A stretch of 64,000 nt of DNA from Labedaea rhizosphaerae. Lineage in GTDB: Bacteria > Actinomycetota > Actinomycetes > Mycobacteriales > Pseudonocardiaceae. Position numbers and translations under genes: made by a program. The notes beneath the pieces are model-generated. The model saw only the letters and a list, made by a program, of their open reading frames with translations, was not told where the DNA came from and searched no databases. Numbering within the stretch: the stretch's first letter is position 1; each line of letters opens with the position of its first letter. The stretch spans positions 801,365 through 865,364 of the forward strand of contig NZ_SNXZ01000002.1 of NCBI RefSeq assembly GCF_004362825.1. The letters run 5' to 3'. Below, one piece after another: positions 1-8,703 of the stretch.

Positions 1-786
1 AGGTCGGGGTGCTGGTCACCGAGGGCGAGATGGTGGCGATCGAGACCGGCTTCTGCCGCAACAAGAAGGTGATGAGCAGGACGAGCATCAACATCAGCGT
101 GAACAACATCGCGATGAGCCAGTACACCCGCCGCGGGATCAGCGGTCCCTGGTTGAACGCGCCCGGCACGTCGATGGGCTCGTGGTCCTTGGCGACGACG
201 TGCGCGGTGAACGGCAGCAACCGTTCGGGGCCCTTCCAGAAGTACCGCTTCGGCCGGGCCCGGATGCGCACGAGCGTGGCCGTGCCCGGTTCGAGCATAG
301 GGGCGTGCGGGCGCACCCGGAACGTCAGCTTCGCGTCCGGGTCCGTCGCGCTCACCTCGGCCCGGTGGCTGTGGTTGCCGTAGTTGTCGATGGCGATCGT
401 GTGCCTGCCGGTCCGCCTTCCGTTCGAGGTCTCCGGCACCATCACCGCGTCGAGCTCAGTGAACGGGTCGACGGTCACGGTGCCCTCTTGCACCACCGAG
501 CCGCCCGGATCCTCTCGCGAGGACACCTGCAGGGCGAACGGGTGCTCGCCGGCCAGCACCTCCCAGGACCGCGGCGGCATGAAGGTCAGCTCGACGCTGA
601 CCTCCTGCTGGGGCATGAGGTTCACCCGCGCGGGCTTGATCTGGGTCCAGTCGGCGACGTCGCCGCGCACGGCGAAGACGAACTGGTCGACGACGGCCGA
701 ACTGTTGCGCACCAGCACGTGGCACCGCGCCCCCGCGCCGGGGGCGACCCGGACCTCCGTCGTGCGAAGAGTCGCGCTCACTGCCA
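1..786 (-). CDS. Membrane protein with two Ig-like domains, C-terminus cut by window edge
   Basis: The ATG at 786 opens a frame that reads without a stop to the window edge (262 codons seen). There is no signal peptide. Residues about 1-215 look like two beta-rich, NEW3/CARDB-like Ig modules, judged from alternating hydrophobics and phrases such as VLVRNSSAVVDQFVF and IDNYGNHSHRAEVSA. One strong TM helix follows at about 222-244, so the Ig part should be cytoplasmic and the missing C-terminus outside. A G-rich SD (GGGGAG) lies 10 nt before the ATG. The gene follows the CIS operon in the same direction but beyond a strong hairpin, so it may have its own promoter. Proteins of this layout are annotated beside Streptomyces CIS loci. 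The role is unknown to me; linkage to the CIS is inferred from position. Confidence 0.75.
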
Positions 787-857
787 TGGCACTCAGGCTC
801 CCCGATGTCGGTCGCGTGATCAGCGCGGACGCAGCCAGCTCCCCGGCCAGGGAAAGC

Positions 858-893
858 TGTCCTGGCGGGCGGAGACCGTTGCCCGCCAGGACA
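858..893 (-). terminator. Hairpin terminator at the end of the CIS operon
   Basis: A perfect 13-bp stem (858-870 pairing with 881-893, core GTCCTGGCGGGC/GCCCGCCAGGAC) encloses a 10-nt loop. It lies 7 nt after the stop of the CisA-like gene and before the next ATG at 786. There is no T-run, as is usual in high-GC actinobacteria. It would end or attenuate the CIS transcript. Confidence 0.75.
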
Positions 894-899
894 CCGCAC

Positions 900-2531
900 T
901 CACTTGAGGGCGAAGAACTCCACCTCGCTGATGGCGACGGTGTCGCGCTGCGTGCCGTTGTAGACGTCCACCACCTCCAGGGTCACCGACGAGACGAGCG
1001 TGGTGTTCTTCAGCTGGATCGTCTGCGGTGTCGAGCTGTCGGTCGGGGTGACGGTCTCGCTCTTGCCAGTGTTGTAGGTCAGCCGCAGGATCGACGGCCG
1101 GCCGTCCTCGGCGAACGAGTTGCTCGAACCGGAGTACAGGATGATGTTGCGCAACAGGACGCTGTCGTCGAACCGGTAGGTGATCTTCGGCTTGTCGCGG
1201 TCCGCCTCGGCGATCCAGTACGTGTCCTTGTAGGTGTCCACGGTCAGGTTGGCGCCGTGGCCCGGGTTCGCCGTGCTCGACTGCACCACCGACGGCCGCA
1301 CCGGGTCCATGGTGGGCACGATCTTGCGGTACAGCGCGACCGCGTTGTCCCGCACGGTCTCCCGGAACGGCGGGTACGCGATGAACATCAACCCGAGGAA
1401 CACGCCGACCACCAACACGACCGCGCGCAGGCGGCGCACGAGCTGCCGGGTCTGACCCGCCCGGTGCTCACGCGTGCCCTTGGCCCCCGGCCGGGTGCCC
1501 AGCGGCAGCTTCTTCTTGCGGCGGCGGAAGATCCGCCGCCACCACACCAGGTGGACCACGCCGGCGTCGGCCAGCGACTCACCACAGCGGCTGCAGAAGT
1601 TGCGGGTGGGCGCGTTGCCCTCGCCGCAGACCGCGCAGACCAGGTCCCCCGGCTCGAGCCGGCGGGTGGGCTTGGTCCGCACGATCGCCCGGGTCTTCTT
1701 GATCGCGGGGGCGGGGGCGACCTCCGGCGGTTGCTCGGGCCGGGCCTCGGCCAACCCGCTCACCGGCACGGCGAGCGACGCGACCAGCTCCGGGTCCACC
1801 GTCGGCTTTGCCGCCTGCTCCGGTGCGGCCACGGCGATGCTCCCGCCGGGTGGGGGCGGAAGCGTCGACCCGCCGGGCAGCGACGGCTTCGGCGCCGCGG
1901 GCGGCGGCGGCAGCTTGGCCGCGGGTGGCGGCGGTACCGCCTTGGCCGCCGGTGGGGGCGGTGCCGCGGCGGGTGCCGGTGGCACGGCCGCACCAGGCGG
2001 TGGCGGCAGCGCTGCACCAGGGGGCGGTGGCAGGGCCGCCCCCGGCGGTGGCGGGAGTGCCTTGCCGGGCGGCGGTGGCAACGCCTTCGCAGCCCCGGGT
2101 GGCGGCGGCAGGGCGGCGGCCGCACCGGGCGGTGGCGGGAGCGCGGCCTTGGCACCGGGTGGCGGTGGCAGAGCGGGTGGCGCGGCCGCTCCTCCCGGCG
2201 GTGGTGGCAGTGGCGGTGGAGCACCGGCCGGGGCGGGCGCGGGCACCGGTACCGGCTCGCTCGACGCCCACGCGGCGACCGCCGTGGCCGTGTTGCCTTC
2301 GTGCCGCGGTGCCACGTAAACCCGCTCGGGAAACCAGGACTGGATACGCTTGCGCACCCGTTGCCACCACGTCAGGCGTTCCTCGACCGGCGGTGGCGGC
2401 TCCTCGACGACGGTGATGACCTCCGGTGGCGGCGCGACCTTCTCCCCGTTCCACTCGAGGAACTTCCCGCAGTCGCCGCAGAACGCGTAGCTGTCGTCGT
2501 TCTGGTTGCCGCACATGGTGCAGATGATCAT
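900..2531 (-). CDS. CisA-like CIS membrane protein: zinc ribbon, poly-Pro, zinc ribbon, TM, discoidin-like domain
   Basis: This is a 543-residue protein whose ATG overlaps the stop of the upstream gene (ATGA), so translation is coupled. In order it has a zinc ribbon (C4xxC7, C18xxC21), a Pro/Ala-rich stretch at about 90-230 with repeated LPPPPGAA units, a second zinc ribbon near 298-316 (CxxC...CxxC), and a basic segment. One TM helix at about 363-385 (VVLVVGVFLGLMFIAY) and a C-terminal domain at about 415-543 that reads like an F5/8-type C (discoidin, carbohydrate-binding) fold complete it. Topology: N-terminus in the cytoplasm, discoidin part outside. In Streptomyces, CisA is the CIS-linked membrane protein needed for envelope-stress-triggered contraction. 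Matching layout and position make this the likely counterpart, but the family assignment is from memory. Confidence 0.72.
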   Translation of the reverse strand: MIICTMCGNQNDDSYAFCGDCGKFLEWNGEKVAPPPEVITVVEEPPPPVEERLTWWQRVRKRIQSWFPERVYVAPRHEGNTATAVAAWASSEPVPVPAPAPAGAPPPLPPPPGGAAAPPALPPPPGAKAALPPPPGAAAALPPPPGAAKALPPPPGKALPPPPGAALPPPPGAALPPPPGAAVPPAPAAAPPPPAAKAVPPPPAAKLPPPPAAPKPSLPGGSTLPPPPGGSIAVAAPEQAAKPTVDPELVASLAVPVSGLAEARPEQPPEVAPAPAIKKTRAIVRTKPTRRLEPGDLVCAVCGEGNAPTRNFCSRCGESLADAGVVHLVWWRRIFRRRKKKLPLGTRPGAKGTREHRAGQTRQLVRRLRAVVLVVGVFLGLMFIAYPPFRETVRDNAVALYRKIVPTMDPVRPSVVQSSTANPGHGANLTVDTYKDTYWIAEADRDKPKITYRFDDSVLLRNIILYSGSSNSFAEDGRPSILRLTYNTGKSETVTPTDSSTPQTIQLKNTTLVSSVTLEVVDVYNGTQRDTVAISEVEFFALK

Positions 2532-3094
2532 TCGATCACCTCCAGGCTGTGCCTCACGTGCACTGGTTTCGCGGCTCGGATGACCGCGGCGACGGCCGCC
2601 TCGGACACCGTGCCCGGCTGAGCGGGCCGCACGATGACGTGCACCCAGTGGTCCACGTCGGTCGGCGGGTCCGGGCGCGGGCGCAGCGACCAGGAGATCC
2701 CGCCGCTCTCGCTGATCTCCACCTCGCCGTCGATCACGACGTCGAGGTGGCGGCGCAGGCCGGCCATCGTGCCGCGCATCCGGAACAGGTCGACCGCCTC
2801 GGCGACCACGGCCCGTTGCGCGGACATCGGCCAGCTGTCGTCCAGCAGCACGCCGAACCAGCTCGACAGCCAGCGCACGAACTCCTCCGGCGCGAGCATC
2901 GGGTCGATGTAGCCGTGCACGCAGTCGATCATGTTGATGAAGGGCGCGAGCACGTCGTCGAACCCCGCGGTCCACCGCACGGCGAACGGGCTGTCGGCGA
3001 AGACCGACGGCAGGTAGTTGATCAACGGGTACGGCGAGGGCAGGTCCGGCGGTGTCCACGCCCGGGGCACCCGGGTCAGGTCGGTGGCGGTCAT
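2528..3094 (-). CDS. cis12: Phage tail protein I-like baseplate component (Afp12/Cis12 type)
   Basis: This 188-residue protein resembles the phage tail protein domain of TIGR02242/P2 gpI type. The segment SPYPLINYLPSVFADSPF followed by a helix-rich core (FINMIDCVHGYIDPMLAPEEFVRWLSSW) is typical of the wedge proteins that link gpJ-type baseplate proteins. The frame is open further upstream, but the ATG at 3094 overlaps the gpJ stop (TCATGA on the plus strand), which decides the start. The C-terminus (VHVRHSLEVIE) runs into the next gene with a 4-nt overlap. It should act in the baseplate wedge with the products of 3091-5043 and 5043-5450. It is shorter than Afp12, so it may be a minimal version. 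Confidence 0.82.
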   Translation of the reverse strand: MTATDLTRVPRAWTPPDLPSPYPLINYLPSVFADSPFAVRWTAGFDDVLAPFINMIDCVHGYIDPMLAPEEFVRWLSSWFGVLLDDSWPMSAQRAVVAEAVDLFRMRGTMAGLRRHLDVVIDGEVEISESGGISWSLRPRPDPPTDVDHWVHVIVRPAQPGTVSEAAVAAVIRAAKPVHVRHSLEVIE

Positions 3095-5043
3095 GACGTC
3101 TCCACCCGGACCTGGTGGTCGTAGGAGAACACGAGCCCGCCCGGTCCGACCGGCAGCCGCTTGACCTCGGCGCCGCGTTCCCCGGTCACCGGGTTGGCGC
3201 CGTAGATCCGGACGTCCTCCACCACGTCGACCCCTTGCACCCGTTGCAGCAGCGCGAAGATCTCGCCGTGCGCGAGGCGGCGCCCGAATGCCCACCCGGC
3301 GCCCTCGTCCCCGCCGGTCAACGGGTTCAGGTAGCCGTAGAGCGCGTCCAGCGCCCGCGCGCGCACGACCTCCGGGTCGAGCCGGGTGCGGGCGATGAGC
3401 CGGGCGATCACCGTGACCCCTCGGTAGCGCGGCGGCTCGACCAGGACGCGGGTCCCGACCAACCGGACTTCCTCCAGGCGGCGCGAGATCCGTGCCAGGG
3501 TGCTCTCCGACGGCACGAGGTCGGCGAAGAGCAGTTGCCCGTTCTTGTGGGCGGCGGCCGGCACCACGAGCACCTTCACCGCGCCACTGGACACGTCGTC
3601 CTCGCCCGCGGTGAAGCAGTGGATGCGCGCGACCTCCGGCGCGGCCTCACGCGCGATCGCCTCGTAGTCCTCGGCGGTGACCGCGCGGCTGCGGGTGCGC
3701 AGCATGATCGGGCCGCGGGCCTTGGCCTGTTCCAGCGTCTCGCCGTCGACCCCGCCCGCGGACGGGTGCAGGTTGGTGATGCCCGAGACGAACGGGATCG
3801 ACGACTTGAGCGTGTCCAGCGCGTGCCGGGCCACGTTGCCACGCACCCCGCCACCGCAGAAGTAGCGGCGCATCCGCACCCGTGCACCGCGTGGGGGCAC
3901 GGCGCCGTACTGGTGCAGGCGCCGGTCGGGCAGCCGCACCGCGGGGCCGAACTCGATCTCGCCGCTGACCCCGTCGAGCACGAAGTGCCGGTCGTCGGGC
4001 CCGCTGGTGGCGAAGTTCTCCACCCGCGTCCACTCCTGCCAGCCCGCGTCGTCGACGACCTCGAGCACCGCGGGGTGCGCCCCGCCCAGCACCGGGGTAC
4101 GCGCGAGCTGGAACCGTTGCCCGGGAACGCCTTCGGACTCGCCGAGGTCCTCGAACTCCACGATCTCGCCGTGCAGCGCCTTCGCCGTCGCACCCACCGT
4201 GGCCGCGGCGAGCGAGCGGACCCGCGGTGAGGAGCTGTAGGTGGGCTGACCCGGCAGTGGTTCGATCACGCGGACCCGCACCCACGCCGCCCGCTGGTCG
4301 TCGATGATGCTCGTCTCGTGGCCGCCGGGCAGGTGGATCACGATGCGGCCCGGACGGTTCAGACCGCCGGTCTGGTCGGTGGTCACCTCGCACTCGACCC
4401 AGTCCTCGCCGCACCACGCCTCCCAGACCAGCGGCGGGTGCAGCGGGTTGACGCCGACCCCGGCGCTGTCGCCGACGAAGTCGATGCGCAGCGCGCAGTT
4501 GGGCGCCGGCGCCACGAGCCCGAGCAGCAACGCGTCGTCGAGCTGCGGTGGTTCGTCGAACGCGTCGAACTCCTCACCCAGCTCGAAGGCCGGGGTCTGG
4601 TTGGTGCTCGCCACGTCCGACCCGGTCACCCGGCGCACGGCGCTGATCGCCGTCGGCACCACGGGGAGGTCGGCCAGCGTCGAGAAGATGATCGATTCCT
4701 CGCTCTCGGTGCGCGTCGTCGACACCTTGGTGCCCCGCCGGATCACCAGCGGCGCGCGGGCCGGGGTGGACAGCCAGAACGTCACCGGCACCTCGGCCGG
4801 CGTCGGCGGCATCATGCGCAACCCCAGCAGCTCCAGGAACTTCACGTACAGCCGGTCGGGCACCCGGTTGAGCCGGTAGCACAGGTGCTCGGTCATGAAC
4901 GCGAACGTCTCGATCAGCGTCACGCCGGGGTCGGACACGTTGTGGTCCGTCCACTCCGGACAGCGTTGCTGCACGTACCGTTTGGCGTCATCCACGAAGT
5001 CCTGGAACCGGCGGTCGTCCAGGCTCGGGGCGGGCAGCACCAT
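3091..5043 (-). CDS. cis11: Baseplate protein, gpJ/gp47 family (Afp11/Cis11 type)
   Basis: A 650-residue protein starting MVLPAPSLDDRRFQDF, the usual opening of putative baseplate assembly proteins (TIGR02243/Afp11). Early residues carry DHNVSDPGVTLIETFAFMTE, diagnostic for gpJ-like wedge proteins. The C-terminal third contains TRSRAVTAEDYEAIAREAAPEVARIHCF, the conserved gpJ core. It forms the baseplate ring that holds the spike and initiates sheath contraction. The ATG at 5043 shares one base with the preceding stop (TGATG), and the gene overlaps the following gpI-like gene by 4 nt, so the three wedge genes are translationally coupled. Confidence 0.92.
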   Translation of the reverse strand: MVLPAPSLDDRRFQDFVDDAKRYVQQRCPEWTDHNVSDPGVTLIETFAFMTEHLCYRLNRVPDRLYVKFLELLGLRMMPPTPAEVPVTFWLSTPARAPLVIRRGTKVSTTRTESEESIIFSTLADLPVVPTAISAVRRVTGSDVASTNQTPAFELGEEFDAFDEPPQLDDALLLGLVAPAPNCALRIDFVGDSAGVGVNPLHPPLVWEAWCGEDWVECEVTTDQTGGLNRPGRIVIHLPGGHETSIIDDQRAAWVRVRVIEPLPGQPTYSSSPRVRSLAAATVGATAKALHGEIVEFEDLGESEGVPGQRFQLARTPVLGGAHPAVLEVVDDAGWQEWTRVENFATSGPDDRHFVLDGVSGEIEFGPAVRLPDRRLHQYGAVPPRGARVRMRRYFCGGGVRGNVARHALDTLKSSIPFVSGITNLHPSAGGVDGETLEQAKARGPIMLRTRSRAVTAEDYEAIAREAAPEVARIHCFTAGEDDVSSGAVKVLVVPAAAHKNGQLLFADLVPSESTLARISRRLEEVRLVGTRVLVEPPRYRGVTVIARLIARTRLDPEVVRARALDALYGYLNPLTGGDEGAGWAFGRRLAHGEIFALLQRVQGVDVVEDVRIYGANPVTGERGAEVKRLPVGPGGLVFSYDHQVRVETS

Positions 5044-5450
5044 CAGTAGTCCCCCTCGTCGGGAATCGTGTAGAAGGGGTAGACCAGGTTTCGCCGGTCG
5101 TTCTCGCCCTTGACGACGTAGGTGATGTCGATCAGCAACAGGTTCTCCTGGTTCGGCGCCGGGTAGACGGTGACGTCACCGACGTCCACGCGCGGTTCCC
5201 AGATCCGAAGGGAGGCACGGACTTCGCAGTCGATCGCGGAGAAGGTCTGCTCGCTCGCCCCGTCGAAGGCGAAGTCGCGCAAGCGCGCGCCGAACGCGGG
5301 CCGGAAGGGCCGCTCCCCCGGGTAGGTGGACAGCACCAGCGCCATCGCCTGCTCCAGCTTGCGCGGCCCGCCGAGGGTGGCGATCGTGCCGTTGGCGGTC
5401 ACGTCGAGCGGGAACGCCCAACCACGACCGATGAACTCGTCGTCGTTCAT
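5043..5450 (-). CDS. cis9: GPW/gp25 family baseplate protein (Afp9/Cis9 type)
   Basis: This 135-residue protein has the gp25 hallmarks: an N-terminal GRGWAFPLDV, then QAMALVLSTYPGERPFRPAFGARLRDFAF. The EPR-type motif of T4 gp25 is present as IWEPRVDVGDV, and the C-terminus ends in YPFYTIPDE. gp25 proteins connect the baseplate wedge to the first sheath ring. The chosen ATG (5450) follows the spike stop by 8 nt and has GGAGTCCGC just upstream. Homologous frames extend much further upstream only as antisense-like high-GC noise within the spike gene. Confidence 0.93.
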   Translation of the reverse strand: MNDDEFIGRGWAFPLDVTANGTIATLGGPRKLEQAMALVLSTYPGERPFRPAFGARLRDFAFDGASEQTFSAIDCEVRASLRIWEPRVDVGDVTVYPAPNQENLLLIDITYVVKGENDRRNLVYPFYTIPDEGDY

Positions 5451-5458
5451 GCGGACTC

Positions 5459-7801
5459 CTACAGTGGGATCGGCACGCCGTTGATCAGCGGCAGGCCGAC
5501 GATGTTGATCGTGGGGGCGTCCAGCGTGATGGCCGTTGCGGACTTGATGAACAGGGCGGCGCCGCCGTCTATCAGCATCGAGCCTTCCTCGCCGACCGCC
5601 ATGTTCAGGAAACCGTTCTGCGCCACGATGTTGATGTTCGGCAGGATCGACTCCGGCGCCCCCAGCACGGGCGAGGCCGTGATGTTGATCCCGGCGCTCA
5701 CCTGGTCGATGGTGACCGCGGTCTCGCCGGTCTGCGCCCCGATCCGCACCGCGGACGCCAACGCACCGGCCGCGGGGTCGACGATGTCGATGCCGCCGTC
5801 GCTGGTGCCGCCGCCGGCGTCGAGGTCCGCACCGGTGACCGAGCCGACGTCGGCGGCCGTGGGCAGCGGCGGGATCATCGGCACGTCGTAGAACAGCAAC
5901 GCATTCCCGGTGCTGGAAACGAAGCCGCGGTGGTGGACCTCGCTGACCATCCCCGGGACGATGGCGTTGCCGGAGACCGCTTCGACGGCCTCGTTGCCCG
6001 CCTCCCGGGCCAGCTCGCCGCCGAGCGCGGCGCCGGCCATGCCGCCGAGCGGTCCGGCGACCATGCCACCGAGCGCGGCGCCGGCCATCTGCCCGCCCAT
6101 CATCATCCCCTCGGTGGCGAGGCCCGCCAGGCCACCGGCGAAGATCGGCCCCGACTTGGCGATGCTCCACTGGGTGAAGTTGTTCATCATCCCGCCGAGC
6201 ACGTAGGGCCGGCGCACGTCGCCGAACTCGAACGCGATCAGCACCTCGTCGCCGATCTCGGGCATGAAGATCGCGCCGCTGCGCGGGCCCGAGCAGAACT
6301 GGATGTTGGGCGCCCAGTCGGTTTCGAACGTCGGGGACAGCCACGGGAGCGTGGCCTTCACCCGGCCCTTGGCGAGCGGGTCGTTGCAGTCGCTGACCAC
6401 GCCGCAGACCACGCCGCTCAGCACCGGGTTGCGGTCGCTCGACCGCGTGCCCTTGGACGTCAGGCCCAGCATCGTCCGGTCCTGGCGCCCGTGCGCGGAG
6501 AAGATCACCCGGTAGCCGTACTCGGAGTCGTCGAAGACGTGCCGGGCGCGCGAGACCTGCCACTTGCCCGTGAACAGGCCCTGCACCCCCTGCACGTCGA
6601 TGTCCACATTGGGCTGGATGGCCGCGTTCCCCCGCGCCTCGCCCTCGCACTCGGCGTAGGTGCTGCCGAAGTCGGTGCCGAGCGCGCGGGCCACCATCGG
6701 CCCTTCGGTGGCGATCGTGTCGTCGTTGGCGATCGGCCGGTCGACCACGATGTGCGCGGTCGGGCTGGCCGTGGGGCCGAGGAACCCGACCGGTGAGCCG
6801 AGCAGGCCGCCGGAGGCCTGGGCGAGCGTGTCGTTGACGCTGCCCTCGACCGTGTTCACGGCCGAGTCGAGCCCGCTGAGGCTCAGCGAGTCGACCACAC
6901 CCTCCGCCTGTTGCATGGCCCCGTCCAGCGCCGAGCCCAGGCCACCGGAGGTGAACATCCCGCCCAGGTACGCCGCGCTGTCCACGCCTTCGGCCGGGGT
7001 GCTCACGTCGTGCGCCGACGCGGTCCGCGCCATGGGATCCCACACCCGGACCTCGACGTCGGGCGTCAGGTTCCCGGCGGTGAACCGCGGCCGGAAGCTG
7101 AGCAGGTCGTCGGGGAACTGCACGGTCACCGCGCTCATCGCGCCGCTCGCCATCTGCAGGAGGCTGCGGGCCATGCCCAGTTTCCCGCCGCCGGCCTCGA
7201 CGAAGCTGTTGACGCCCGGCCGGAAGTAGAACCGCCCGTTCTCCACACCCATCTCGAACCCGATCTCCCGGGCCCGCGCCTGCAGGAACTCCCAGTCGGT
7301 CTGGTTCACCTGGGCCAGGTAGGAGTGCGTGGTGCTGGTGGCGACGACCTCGCCGATCGTCAGGCCGTTCTGCCCGGCGATCAGGTTGGCCACGTCCGCG
7401 TCGGTGACGTTCATGAAGCTGCGGCTGCGGCGGGCCCGCTGCAGCCGGTGCGCGCCGCAGTACCCGCGCACCACGGTGAGCAGGGTCATCCCCTGCACCT
7501 GCCCCTCGATCGCGGTGACGTCGCCGACGATCAACGTGCACGCCCGGGCCATGTGGTCGACCGCGATCACGGTGACCTCCGAGCCCATCTGGATGCCCGC
7601 CTTGCTCACCGCGAGACCGTCGTTGTCCATGAAGGTCAGCTCGAACATGCCCGGCAGGTGCAGGTCGTTGTCGACCACGACCCGCCGCAACCGGTGCACG
7701 GCGTCGTCGGCCAGGATCTTGCCGTCGACCGTCACGGCCGGCCGGCCTGTGGGCTCGGTGTTGGCCACGAACTCCTCTTGCTCCGACGGGTCCGGGATCA
7801 T
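5459..7801 (-). CDS. cis8: VgrG-like central spike protein (Afp8/Cis8 type) with glycine-zipper segment
   Basis: A 780-residue protein starting MIPDPSEQEEF, coupled to the LysM gene by an ATGA overlap. The first ~330 residues match the phage late control D/gp27 region, including the LQRARRSRSF and DWEFLQARAREIGFEMGV segments typical of VgrG. An OB-fold gp5 domain lies at about 467-543 (GRVKATLPWLS and GDEVLIAFEFGD). Residues about 550-600 are Gly/Ala/Met-rich and form a glycine-zipper pattern (GGQMAGAALGGMVAGPLGG). The last ~100 residues have short beta repeats (NINIVAQNGFLNM, TLDAPTINIVG), suggesting a needle. It caps the tube tip and pierces the target membrane. The zipper is unusual for a spike. 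Confidence 0.93.
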   Translation of the reverse strand: MIPDPSEQEEFVANTEPTGRPAVTVDGKILADDAVHRLRRVVVDNDLHLPGMFELTFMDNDGLAVSKAGIQMGSEVTVIAVDHMARACTLIVGDVTAIEGQVQGMTLLTVVRGYCGAHRLQRARRSRSFMNVTDADVANLIAGQNGLTIGEVVATSTTHSYLAQVNQTDWEFLQARAREIGFEMGVENGRFYFRPGVNSFVEAGGGKLGMARSLLQMASGAMSAVTVQFPDDLLSFRPRFTAGNLTPDVEVRVWDPMARTASAHDVSTPAEGVDSAAYLGGMFTSGGLGSALDGAMQQAEGVVDSLSLSGLDSAVNTVEGSVNDTLAQASGGLLGSPVGFLGPTASPTAHIVVDRPIANDDTIATEGPMVARALGTDFGSTYAECEGEARGNAAIQPNVDIDVQGVQGLFTGKWQVSRARHVFDDSEYGYRVIFSAHGRQDRTMLGLTSKGTRSSDRNPVLSGVVCGVVSDCNDPLAKGRVKATLPWLSPTFETDWAPNIQFCSGPRSGAIFMPEIGDEVLIAFEFGDVRRPYVLGGMMNNFTQWSIAKSGPIFAGGLAGLATEGMMMGGQMAGAALGGMVAGPLGGMAGAALGGELAREAGNEAVEAVSGNAIVPGMVSEVHHRGFVSSTGNALLFYDVPMIPPLPTAADVGSVTGADLDAGGGTSDGGIDIVDPAAGALASAVRIGAQTGETAVTIDQVSAGINITASPVLGAPESILPNINIVAQNGFLNMAVGEEGSMLIDGGAALFIKSATAITLDAPTINIVGLPLINGVPIPL

Positions 7802-8703
7802 GCCGTCACCTCCAATGCCTCGCCGGGGGGCGGGAGCATCAGCGTCCGGCCCGGTTTCACCCGCAGCGGGTCGTCGATGCCGTTGGCCTCGGCGACCCAC
7901 CGCCACGCGTTCGGCGACCCGTACGCACGGGTCGCGATCTGGATGACGTTCTCGCCCTGGCTCACCACGTGCTTGCTCCGGCCGGTCACGCCACCGGAGG
8001 TCGGGTTCGTGAGCGGGGCCGGCTGGGAGAACTGGACGAGGGTGAGGCTCACCTTCGCCCAGACCGGGGTCCCGCTGAAGTCGAAGCGCTGGTAGTCGAC
8101 GCTGACCTTTTCCAGGTTGACCAGCTCGTTGTTCAGCGGGGCACCGAAGCCCCACATGAACCGCAGCACCGGCAGCCGGTAGTACACCGGCATCTTCAGC
8201 ATCGCGTCGGCCGGGTTGATGGTCGGCTTCTTCGTCGAGGGCGTCGACCAGCCACCCGCGGTGCTGTTGCCACCCGCCATGTTCTTCAGGTAGTTCTGCC
8301 CGGCTTGCTGGATGGCGTTGGTCATCGCGTTCACGTTGTTCGCCTTGAGCGCGTCCGTCGCGGACATCGGCCGCGGCGTGGCCCACCGGATGAGCTGCTC
8401 GACGGCCAGGGTGGTGAAGCCGGCACCGAGGAAGAAGGCCTCGCTGAGCTGGAGCCGGATGTTGCCCGTCGCGCGGAGCGCGTCCTGCAGGGTCGTGGCG
8501 ATCACGCCCCGGTCGGACTCGGTCTTGTTCCCCTTCTCCAGCTTCACGCCTTTGGGGTTCATGCTGAACGGCAGGATCGGGAGCAGGTCCGGGGGCACGT
8601 TCGGGTCCAGCGACGGCGGCTCGGTCGACGTCAGCGACACCGGCACGTTGCCGGTGAGGAAGCCGAGGCCCGCGTTCGCGAACTGCAGCGGGTTGATGTT
8701 CAT
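7798..8703 (-). CDS. cis7: LysM-containing baseplate adaptor (Afp7/Cis7 type)
   Basis: A 301-residue protein. The C-terminal ~50 residues form a LysM module: HVVSQGENVIQIATRAYGS, then WRWVAEANGIDDPLRV and GRTLMLPP. In CIS this adaptor (gp53-like) is thought to bind the central spike or tube-initiation layer rather than peptidoglycan. The first ~200 residues have no recognisable motif apart from a helix-rich core. The gene overlaps the tube-fold gene before it and the spike after it by 4 nt each (ATGA), so expression is stoichiometrically coupled. Length is near the usual 200-300 residues. Confidence 0.88.
   Translation of the reverse strand: MNINPLQFANAGLGFLTGNVPVSLTSTEPPSLDPNVPPDLLPILPFSMNPKGVKLEKGNKTESDRGVIATTLQDALRATGNIRLQLSEAFFLGAGFTTLAVEQLIRWATPRPMSATDALKANNVNAMTNAIQQAGQNYLKNMAGGNSTAGGWSTPSTKKPTINPADAMLKMPVYYRLPVLRFMWGFGAPLNNELVNLEKVSVDYQRFDFSGTPVWAKVSLTLVQFSQPAPLTNPTSGGVTGRSKHVVSQGENVIQIATRAYGSPNAWRWVAEANGIDDPLRVKPGRTLMLPPPGEALEVTA

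Noticed and set aside
384-2621. Long plus-strand open frame across the CisA-like gene
   Set aside because: Third-position GC bias makes long antisense frames in this genome; the product is Arg/Gly low complexity, while the minus-strand protein has zinc ribbons, a TM and a fold.
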